A model generated the notes under the pieces. It saw nothing but the letters and a program-made list of their open reading frames with translations. It made no database searches and was not told where the DNA came from. Shown here piece after piece: positions 43,968-50,730 of a stretch of 64,000 nt of DNA. The number at the start of each line of letters is the position of its first letter. Within the stretch, counting starts at the first letter, position 1. The translations under genes were made by a program, and so were the position numbers. Origin of the DNA: Pseudorhodoplanes sp. (GTDB lineage: Bacteria > Pseudomonadota > Alphaproteobacteria > Rhizobiales > Xanthobacteraceae); NCBI GenBank assembly GCA_032027085.1, contig JAVSMS010000001.1, forward strand, positions 403,677-467,676, read 5' to 3'.

Positions 43968-44893
43968 TGAGGCCGTCGATAGGTGAGGCGCTTGCCTTCC
44001 GCGCCTTTGGCAATCAACTGAGCGCGGGCAACGTCATCAACGCCAACGCCTGAGCGGTGAGTGTAGCGGAAGGAAAATTCGTCAAGATAACGCTGCAAGT
44101 GTTGCTCACCGCAGAAATGATACGTGCCGACCATGCCCTTCTTGAAGATGCCGAAGAAATTCTCGACGTTGTTGGTCGAATAGCCGCGCTTGTTGACGTA
44201 TTCGCGTCCGGTGTGGATCACGGTTTCATGCGCGCCGAACTCTGAGCCAACCTCGGTGTAGAGGCGGCTTTCATCGGTGACCAGAACGGACTTGCGATCA
44301 ACGTTGCGGACCAGAATGTCGCGGACAGTGTCAGCCGTCGCACTCTGCACCACAAACGCGCGGCAATTGCCTTCCGGCTCGACAAGAGCCACAACGCTGG
44401 ACTTATTCTTGAGGCCCTTCTTGTACCCCTTGGCGCGCTTTGACGTGTTGCCGTAGTAGGTTTCATCGGCTTGGACTTCCGAGCCTTTGCCGCCCATCGG
44501 GCCGGGTTGGCCGTCACGCATCGCTTCACGAATGCGGTGCATCATGAACCATGTGGACTTGTAGCTGATGCCGAGCATGCGGCTCATTTGGTGAGCGGAC
44601 ATGCCCTTCTTGCTGGCAGCCATCAGGTGCATCGCCAGCCACCACTTTGACAGTGGAATCTTGGAGCGTTCAAACACGGTGCCGACCGTCACGGTGAACT
44701 GGCCCTTGCAATCGTTGCAATAGATCAGGCCAGCGCGGTGTGACTGCTTCTCACCCTCGACCCGTGCAATGCGTTCCTGATGGGAATTGCCGCAGTGCGG
44801 GCAGATCGGGCCATCCGGCCAGCGCACGGCCTCCAGATGGGCACGGGCGGCGGCTTCATCGGTGAAGATCGGGTTTGTGAGGTTGGCAGCCAT
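43964..44893 (-). CDS. IS1595-family transposase (ISXO2-like)
   Basis: A 309-aa transposase. An N-terminal zinc ribbon (ICPHCG at 30-35 and YCNDCKGQF at 58-66) is followed by a helix-turn-helix region (MSAHQMSRMLGISYKSTWFM at about 98-117) and the ISXO2-like catalytic domain: Asp143 in QADETYYG, Asp207 in LVTDESRLY, and Asn/Glu at 241-244 with Lys251 in NNVENFFGIFKKG. All catalytic positions look intact, so the element may be active. AAGGAGATAGCC precedes the ATG. Its 3' end overlaps the last passenger gene. Confidence 0.95.
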   Translation of the reverse strand: MAANLTNPIFTDEAAARAHLEAVRWPDGPICPHCGNSHQERIARVEGEKQSHRAGLIYCNDCKGQFTVTVGTVFERSKIPLSKWWLAMHLMAASKKGMSAHQMSRMLGISYKSTWFMMHRIREAMRDGQPGPMGGKGSEVQADETYYGNTSKRAKGYKKGLKNKSSVVALVEPEGNCRAFVVQSATADTVRDILVRNVDRKSVLVTDESRLYTEVGSEFGAHETVIHTGREYVNKRGYSTNNVENFFGIFKKGMVGTYHFCGEQHLQRYLDEFSFRYTHRSGVGVDDVARAQLIAKGAEGKRLTYRRPH

Positions 44894-44924
44894 GGCTATC
44901 TCCTTGACTCCTTTATCCCAATTC

Positions 44925-44953
44925 CCGCCACTTTTGTCAAGGTGATAAATGCG
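44925..44953 (-). repeat. Right terminal inverted repeat of the IS1595 element
   Basis: Read inward on the minus strand it is CGCATTTATCACCTTGAC followed by AAAAGTG, pairing with the left end 42410-42438. Confidence 0.8.
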
Positions 44954-44961
44954 AGAATAGT
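44954..44961. repeat. Target-site duplication, right copy
   Basis: AGAATAGT directly outside the right end, identical to 42402-42409. Confidence 0.8.
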
Positions 44962-45067
44962 CCTAGTTAGGAATAGAGTCAAGCCCGTGAAGTGGCAGAA
45001 CTGTGCGATCTGACTTGCCAATTTGCTTGGTTTCGCCCATGAATGCTCAACTAGAGGTAGTATGTTC

Positions 45068-47209
45068 ATGGCCTACCAATATCTTCTTCGGCGGGACTTT
45101 CTGGACATCGAGCCCTTTCTTCCCGCAATTAGAATGCACGCTGACAATGAGCGTAATGCATTGGGTTTCCTTCCAGAACCAGCCTATGCGGAGGCCGCCC
45201 GACAACGAAAGCTAATACTTCTCGTTGTTACCGACAGCCAAACAGGAACCGCCGAGTATGCAGGTCATCTCCTTTTCGGTGGAATTTTTCCTACGCTGAA
45301 AGTGCGACAGATTTGCATTTCACCTAAGTATCGAAGAACCGGTCAGGCCACTACTCTGCTGCGCGCGCTGAAAGCGCAAGGAGAGGCAGAAGGATATTTC
45401 AGCATCGTCGCCAACGTGGCTTCAGATTTGCAAGCAGCAAATCAATTCTATGAAAAGAACGGCTTTTCTACATTGCGCTTGAAAGCCGGCGGCGCCACCA
45501 GAAACCGTACGATTAACGTAAGGACGTTGCAGTTGGAGACCGCCAGTTTGCTCTCCTTAATGGCTGCAACTCCGCAACCCAAGCTCGTAACTTTACATTC
45601 GGTAAACAAGCGATCGCAGGATGCATCCCTGTACGCAATCGACCTCAATGTATTTTTCGACGTGATAAGAGATCGCCCTCGCTCGCATGATGCTGGAGTC
45701 TTATTTGGCGCCGCCCTACGGCAACATATCAGAATCGCGGCAAGTGACGAGTTCATTCGAGAACTCGAAAGAAAATCGTACGATAGGACCAACGATCCTA
45801 CCTTATCGCTCGCGAAGCAGATTCCAAACCTGCCACCTCAAGACAAAACGATTATCGAAAGTCTTATTCCCGACGTTTCCGCTGCGGTATTTCCTGAACG
45901 AACCCGACAACGTACATTAGGCCCAAACGACAAATCCGATGTACTGCATCTGTGTCATGCGATAGCAGCGGGAGCGGCCGGTTACATCACGAGCGATTCG
46001 AGAGTGCTTTCCGCTCGCGACGCCTTGATGTCAGCGTTTGGAATGGACATCATCGGACTGTCCGAGTTCGCAGAACTGCTGGATCTTCCAACTAGTTCGC
46101 CCTCTGACGTAAAAATCGCCACAAGACATTTTCGGGTAGATAACCCGGCCGTTGAGAAAATTGAGGCCTTTTTGGAGGAAGAAAGCGAAAATCTGAAATC
46201 ATACCTTCAAGGCTCGACAGTTTCGGCTTGCGAGCGCATTTGCCTTAGCGATGAAGACGGAATAATTGGCGTTGGTCTACTGCTTACGGCGCGCGCGATC
46301 GAATCGGCATCCCGATCTTTCGTCTGTGTACGCCAAGAACATGCTTTCTCTTCGACGGCAGTCGACTTCTTGATCTCAGAACAAATTCGAAGTTGCTCAA
46401 AAGCAAGCGTGTTCAGAGTTGATTTTTACGACATCCCCCACCACCCTATTACTCGGCGAATTGCGCTCAGCCACGGCTTTCAACAGCGGAAAGGGACTCC
46501 GTCGCTACTCACCAAAATTGCAATTGGCAGGCCAGCCACCAAAAAATCCTGGACCCAAACGCGATTGGCAGTTGAACGCCTAACGGGCCTCAAATTGCAG
46601 GAAAAGTGCCCCACATACGATACGGCGACCGCAGAAATAACCTCCGATGGAGGAACTAGGTCCTTACTTCCAATATTCGAGCTTGAGACATTGCTTTCGC
46701 CGACAGTTCTAGCCCTGCCTAAGCGTGCTGCTGTAATTGTGCCCATTGCTGCTAGCTATGCCAGCTTACTGTTAGGCACCGACACGCAGTACACATTTCT
46801 TGATGTACCCGAGGCGCAGTTCTTAAGCAGACGCACTTACTTCAATACTGTAAGAGCCGCTCATGCTATGATTCGCGGTGGTGTGATTTGCTTTTACGAG
46901 TCCATGAAAGGTAAAGGTCGTGGCGCCATCGTTGCAATAGGTCGAATTGTCGACGTAACTAGTGTCCCAGCGGAAAGTGTCCCTGAAATTATGCAAAGAG
47001 CGGCAGTGGTTGATGACCCGAGCACACTGACAAAGTCGGACCGGGTACTGGCGACCAGCTTTGACAATCTTATGGCGCTCCGTAATCCAGTGCCGTTGCG
47101 AAGACTCCGCGAGATCGGTTGCGCCGATGGGTCCAATTTCGTTTCCGCGACCCCGATATCGGCAGAACAGCTAGAAGAAATTGTAAGCTCAGGATTTCCT
47201 GATGACTGA
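45068..47209 (+). CDS. Multidomain GNAT-PIN-GNAT-ASCH-like protein
   Basis: A 713-aa protein. Residues ~1-155 are a GNAT acetyltransferase (VRQICISPKYRRTGQATTLL with the acetyl-CoA loop near 88-95, and YEKNGF at 128-133). Residues ~185-345 are a PIN nuclease with all expected acidic positions: D192 (AIDLNVFFD), E228 or E232 (DEFIRELE), D291 (NDKSDVLHL) and D310 (YITSDSRV). Residues ~365-490 look like a second, degenerate GNAT. Residues ~553-680 resemble an ASCH/EVE-type fold (AAVIVPIAAS, then GGVICFYESMKGKGRGA). ATG 45068 fits GAGGTAG best. It overlaps the ASCH gene by 8 bases. Possibly a toxin or RNA-modifying module; function not established. Confidence 0.78.
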   Translation: MAYQYLLRRDFLDIEPFLPAIRMHADNERNALGFLPEPAYAEAARQRKLILLVVTDSQTGTAEYAGHLLFGGIFPTLKVRQICISPKYRRTGQATTLLRALKAQGEAEGYFSIVANVASDLQAANQFYEKNGFSTLRLKAGGATRNRTINVRTLQLETASLLSLMAATPQPKLVTLHSVNKRSQDASLYAIDLNVFFDVIRDRPRSHDAGVLFGAALRQHIRIAASDEFIRELERKSYDRTNDPTLSLAKQIPNLPPQDKTIIESLIPDVSAAVFPERTRQRTLGPNDKSDVLHLCHAIAAGAAGYITSDSRVLSARDALMSAFGMDIIGLSEFAELLDLPTSSPSDVKIATRHFRVDNPAVEKIEAFLEEESENLKSYLQGSTVSACERICLSDEDGIIGVGLLLTARAIESASRSFVCVRQEHAFSSTAVDFLISEQIRSCSKASVFRVDFYDIPHHPITRRIALSHGFQQRKGTPSLLTKIAIGRPATKKSWTQTRLAVERLTGLKLQEKCPTYDTATAEITSDGGTRSLLPIFELETLLSPTVLALPKRAAVIVPIAASYASLLLGTDTQYTFLDVPEAQFLSRRTYFNTVRAAHAMIRGGVICFYESMKGKGRGAIVAIGRIVDVTSVPAESVPEIMQRAAVVDDPSTLTKSDRVLATSFDNLMALRNPVPLRRLREIGCADGSNFVSATPISAEQLEEIVSSGFPDD

Positions 47210-47651
47210 CAGCGCGGACATACTGATTTCCTTAAAGCCTAGGCACGCAGAGCAAGTGCTCCAAGGCAACAAGACGATTGAACTCAGGAGACGTCGGCCA
47301 CACGTTGAACCAGGCACAAAGGCTTGGATCTATGCGACCGCACCTGTTGCAGAGATAAAGGGTTCCGCATGCATAGAACGAATTGTAACCGGCCCAACGA
47401 ATGAAGTCTGGCGAAATTTTGGAAAGCGGACAGGAATCTCAAGAACTGAATTCGACAACTACTTTGATGGTTGTCACACCGCACACGCACTAGTGCTGAC
47501 AGATATTAGGGTTCTCAATCGCCCACTTTCACTAGAAAGAATGCGCAAACTGGTAACAGGCTTTCAACCGCCACAATTTTTTTGCCGCCTTAACGGCGCC
47601 GCAGCGCAAATGCGCCTTTATTCCCGTAAATCCACAAGCGTAGCGAGCTAG
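47202..47651 (+). CDS. ASCH domain protein
   Basis: A 149-aa single-domain ASCH protein. The family start ILISLKPRHAEQVLQGNKTI is followed by ELRRRRP with the conserved Glu-x-Arg, then WIYATAPVAEIKGSACIERI. ASCH domains are PUA-like folds that bind RNA, and one E. coli member (YqfB) hydrolyses N4-acetylcytidine. The start lies inside the GNAT-PIN gene, so the two are made together, as in toxin-antitoxin or two-part systems. It has the same lower GC as its partner and unlike the core genes to the right. Confidence 0.85.
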   Translation: MTDSADILISLKPRHAEQVLQGNKTIELRRRRPHVEPGTKAWIYATAPVAEIKGSACIERIVTGPTNEVWRNFGKRTGISRTEFDNYFDGCHTAHALVLTDIRVLNRPLSLERMRKLVTGFQPPQFFCRLNGAAAQMRLYSRKSTSVAS

Positions 47652-47747
47652 AACACGAAACCGCCGGAAGTATAGGATTGCGGGCGCGCGGGCGTCGCCC
47701 GGCCCCCGGAATGGCGCTAAGGTGGGACAGGTAACAACGAGGCCCCC

Positions 47748-48650
47748 ATGTCCCTCAAGAACAAGACCCTCTTCATCACCGGCGCCTCGCGCGGCATCGG
47801 GCTCGCCATTGCGCTGCGCGCCGCGCGCGACGGCGCCAATATCGCCATCGCGGCGAAGACCGACACCCCGCATCCGAAACTGCCGGGCACGATCCACACC
47901 GCCGCGCAGGAGATCGAACAGGCCGGCGGCCGCGCGCTGCCGCTCGTCGTCGACGTGCGCGAGGAAGAGGACGTGAAAAGCGCCATCGCGAAAGCCGCCG
48001 AAACCTTCGGCGGCATTGACATCGTGGTGAACAATGCCAGCGCCATCCAGCTCACGCCGGTCGAACAGACGGAGATGCGCCGCTACGACCGCATGCAGCA
48101 GGTGAATGCGCGCGGCACCTTCATGGTGTCGAAATACGCCATCCCGCACCTCGCGAAAGCGTCGAACCCGCACATCCTGATGCTCTCGCCGCCGCTCGAC
48201 ATGCAGGAAAAGTGGTTCGCGCCGCACACCGCCTATTCGATCGCCAAATTCGGGATGAGCCTTGTCGTGCTCGGCCTTGCCGGCGAGTTGCGGCCCAAAG
48301 GCATCGCCGTGAACGCGCTGTGGCCGCGCACCACCATCGCCACCAGCGCGATCAAGAACCTGCTCGGCGGCGACGCGGTGATGCGCATGTCGCGCAAGCC
48401 GGAGATCCTGGCCGACGCCGCCTATGCCGTCTTCAACAAGCCGGCGAACAGCTTCACCGGGCAGTTCCTGATCGACGATTCGTTTCTTGCCTCCGAAGGC
48501 GTCACCGATTTCGAAAAATACCGTGTCGATGCGGGGCAGCCGCTGGCGCCGGATTTCTTTGTTCCCGATTCGCCGCCGCCCCCGCCCGGCGTCGCGGTCG
48601 AAACAAAAAGCGACCGCTGGGAGCTTCCGGCACCGCGACTGAAGGGGTAA
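47748..48650 (+). CDS. Short-chain dehydrogenase (HSDL2-like SDR)
   Basis: A 300-aa SDR. NAD(P) site TLFITGASRGIGLAIALRAA at residues 7-26, DIVVNNAS, and the active-site Tyr-x3-Lys in YSIAKFGMS. The extended C-terminal part (TDFEKYRVDAGQPLAPDFFV) and the motif SPPLDMQEKWF in place of the usual Ser region are typical of the HSDL2-like group, often acting on lipid or acyl-CoA related substrates. Substrate unknown. It starts the core-like block right of the accessory region and is followed by the HDAC-family gene. Confidence 0.88.
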   Translation: MSLKNKTLFITGASRGIGLAIALRAARDGANIAIAAKTDTPHPKLPGTIHTAAQEIEQAGGRALPLVVDVREEEDVKSAIAKAAETFGGIDIVVNNASAIQLTPVEQTEMRRYDRMQQVNARGTFMVSKYAIPHLAKASNPHILMLSPPLDMQEKWFAPHTAYSIAKFGMSLVVLGLAGELRPKGIAVNALWPRTTIATSAIKNLLGGDAVMRMSRKPEILADAAYAVFNKPANSFTGQFLIDDSFLASEGVTDFEKYRVDAGQPLAPDFFVPDSPPPPPGVAVETKSDRWELPAPRLKG

Positions 48651-48701
48651 AGGAGGACAACGCGCAGCTTCCATCCATCCTGCGCCTGAACTGGCGGTTT
48701 C

Positions 48702-49631
48702 ATGTCGACTCTCCTGATTACCCACCCGTCCAGCCTCAATCACGCCACCCCGCCCGGACACCCGGAGCGGCCGGATCGGCTGCGCGCGATCGACCGTGCG
48801 CTGGAAGAGGAGAAATTCTCCGCGCTCATGCGCGAACAGGCGCCGCTCGCCTCGCTTGATCTCGTCGCGCTCTGTCACCCGATGGCCTATGTCGAGCAGA
48901 TCCGCGATGTCGCGCCGCGCGAAGGCATGATCGCGCTCGACGGCGACACGACAATGTCGCCCGGCAGTTTCGAGGCCGCCTTGCGCGCCGTCGGCGGCGC
49001 GGCCATGGCGGTCGATGAAGTGATCGAGAAAAAGGCCAGCAACGCGTTTGTCGCCATGCGCCCGCCCGGCCATCACGCCGAGACGGTCCGTCCCATGGGC
49101 TTCTGCATTTTCAATCAGGCCGCCATCGCCGTCCGCCATGCCCAGCGCAAGCACGGCGCCGGCCGCGCCGCGATCGTGGATTTCGACGTGCATCACGGCA
49201 ACGGCTCGCAGGAGATCTTCTGGGGCGACGACAGCGTGATGTATTGCTCCACCCACCAGATGCCGCTTTACCCCGGCACCGGCGCAAAATCGGAGCGCGG
49301 CGAATACGACAACATCGTCAATGCGCCGCTCAGCGCCGGGGACGGAGGTTCGCAGTTCCGCGAAGCGATGGAGACCGTCATCCTGCCGAGATTGCAGAAT
49401 TTCGGGCCGGACATCGTGATCATTTCCGCCGGCTTCGACGCGCATGCACGCGACCCTCTGGCCAGCCTGAACTTCCTGGAAGAGGATTTCGGCTGGGCGA
49501 CACGCAGGATCATGGAGGTCGCCGACAGGACCGCCGGGGGGCGCGTGGTCTCGGTGCTGGAGGGCGGCTATGATCTGGAAGGCCTCGCCCGCTCCGCCGC
49601 CGCCCATGTGATGGCACTGATGCGCGGCTGA
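48702..49631 (+). CDS. Histone deacetylase-family amidohydrolase
   Basis: A 309-aa class II HDAC-like deacetylase. Zinc and charge-relay motifs are visible: RPPGHHAETVRPMGFCIFNQ (His pair) near residue 127, IVDFDVHHGNGSQEIF (Asp and His metal ligands), and IISAGFDAHARDPLASL (second Asp). Such bacterial enzymes remove acetyl groups from polyamines or other small amides. It sits just before xseB, an order common in alphaproteobacteria. The start has no strong ribosome site. Confidence 0.92.
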   Translation: MSTLLITHPSSLNHATPPGHPERPDRLRAIDRALEEEKFSALMREQAPLASLDLVALCHPMAYVEQIRDVAPREGMIALDGDTTMSPGSFEAALRAVGGAAMAVDEVIEKKASNAFVAMRPPGHHAETVRPMGFCIFNQAAIAVRHAQRKHGAGRAAIVDFDVHHGNGSQEIFWGDDSVMYCSTHQMPLYPGTGAKSERGEYDNIVNAPLSAGDGGSQFREAMETVILPRLQNFGPDIVIISAGFDAHARDPLASLNFLEEDFGWATRRIMEVADRTAGGRVVSVLEGGYDLEGLARSAAAHVMALMRG

Positions 49632-49676
49632 TCCTTGCGCGCTACACTCCCCGACCGGGAATCACACGAGAACGAA

Positions 49677-49925
49677 ATGGCCGAGAACAATACCGACATC
49701 CAGAAAATGCCCTTCGAGCGCGCGATCGAGGAACTGGAGACGATCATCAAGCGGCTCGAGGAAGGCAAGGTCCCGCTGGAGGAATCGGTCGCGATCTATG
49801 AGCGCGGCGAGGCGCTGAAGCAGCGCTGCGAGGACTTGCTGAAAGCCGCCGAGGCGCGGGTCGAGAAAATCACGGTCGACGCCTCCGGCAAGCCGAAAGG
49901 CACCGCGCCGCTGGATGTGAAGTGA
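49677..49925 (+). CDS. xseB: Exodeoxyribonuclease VII small subunit
   Basis: An 82-aa subunit with the XseB core PFERAIEELETIIKRLEEGK, then PLEESVAIYERGEALKQRCE and an ending AEARVEKI. It forms helical dimers that coat the large subunit XseA (not in this window) in the nuclease that degrades single-stranded DNA. ATG 49677 has an ACGAGAACGAA stretch before it; homologs start here. It follows the HDAC-like gene by 45 bases. Confidence 0.95.
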   Translation: MAENNTDIQKMPFERAIEELETIIKRLEEGKVPLEESVAIYERGEALKQRCEDLLKAAEARVEKITVDASGKPKGTAPLDVK

Positions 49926-50126
49926 CGCGCGCTCGCGCGTCATGGCCGCGCATGTTGCGTTACCCGATTTGCGGCAGCAAGCGAGCCACTTGGATGAATG
50001 CGAGTTGCGCTGGCATCCACGTCCTGCGGCATTGCCGCATATCAAGGCGTGGATGGCCGGCACATAGGCGTCAACGACGCCGTCTTCGACGGCCATGCCC
50101 GGCCATGATGACGCACAGAGAGATGT
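49926..50126. repeat. Short intergenic region with nested palindromes
   Basis: This gap holds three inverted repeats: GACGCGCG/CGCGCGTC right at the xseB stop (49924-49941); TGCGGCA-T-TGCCGCA (50025-50039); and ATCCACG (50015-50021) with CGTGGAT (50048-50054) enclosing it. The nested arrangement looks like a dispersed palindromic repeat and may end both convergent transcripts. Confidence 0.5.
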
Positions 50127-50699
50127 CTACTTCTTCCTGTAGATGATCAGCGTCTTGAACTCGCCGGCTTTCTCCACCGGCTTCTCCTTCTCCCAGACCG
50201 GCAGGATTTTCTGCGTCTCGTCGGCGCCCATCGAATTCTTGTAGAAGACGAGATAGCCGCCGGACCTGGTCTTGTCGGTGAACAGGTCGAGCACCTGCCG
50301 GTCGGTCATGCCGCCATATTCAGGCGAAGCGGTGTTCGGGAAGAAAAATTCGCACAAGTGGACCATGGTCACGATGTCGAAATCCGGCAGCAGCCTCGGA
50401 TTGGTCAGATAGATGTCGCCGAAATAGGCGATGTATTTCTTGGCGACGCCGGAATTCTCGGTCACCAGCTTGATATAGGCCTGATATTCCTCAATCGAGG
50501 CGGTGATCGAGATCACCGCATTGCCGGAGCCGTTGCGCGCCTGCTCGATGCCGACGACGTGATGCGTGCCGGTGCCGAAATGGTAGATGACCTTGTTCCT
50601 GTGGCCCTCGCTTTTAACCCATTCGTTGAAATGCACGTCGCAGGGACAGACATCCTCGTGCAGATCCCACTTGTCGGTCCAGTAGTTCATCTTCAGCAT
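50127..50699 (-). CDS. Conserved hypothetical protein, possible methyltransferase fold
   Basis: A 190-aa protein from ATG 50699 (GAGAGGAACGCC before it). The sequence VIYHFGTGTHHVVGIEQARN could be the Gly-rich loop of a SAM-binding Rossmann fold, and DFDIVTMVHLCEFFFPN the acidic loop with later strands, but the usual motifs are incomplete. It may therefore be an inactive or divergent methyltransferase. It lies 31 bases behind the ABC transporter gene on the same strand, so it is likely co-transcribed. Role unknown. Confidence 0.65.
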   Translation of the reverse strand: MLKMNYWTDKWDLHEDVCPCDVHFNEWVKSEGHRNKVIYHFGTGTHHVVGIEQARNGSGNAVISITASIEEYQAYIKLVTENSGVAKKYIAYFGDIYLTNPRLLPDFDIVTMVHLCEFFFPNTASPEYGGMTDRQVLDLFTDKTRSGGYLVFYKNSMGADETQKILPVWEKEKPVEKAGEFKTLIIYRKK

Positions 50700-50730
50700 G
50701 GCGTTCCTCTCAGTTGATCCGTTTCGTAAC

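Larger units (their letters stand above)
42410..44953. mobile_element. IS1595-family element with passenger genes
   Basis: A 2,544-bp element bounded by imperfect terminal inverted repeats. The left end reads CGCAGTTATCACCTT inward and the right end CGCATTTATCACCTT inward; over the first 29 bases 23 match. Both ends abut identical AGAATAGT, the expected 8-bp target duplication. Inside are an intact IS1595-type transposase (43964-44893) and four small or medium ORFs of unknown function. The gene strands alternate, with neighbours overlapping by 2-4 bases. Intact ends, duplication and transposase suggest a recent insertion. Confidence 0.85.

Noticed and set aside
47532..49607. A 691-codon open frame on the minus strand
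   Set aside because: It lies opposite the clearly recognisable SDR and HDAC-family genes, is rich in Arg, Gly and His without any domain, and is a typical shadow frame of high-GC coding DNA.
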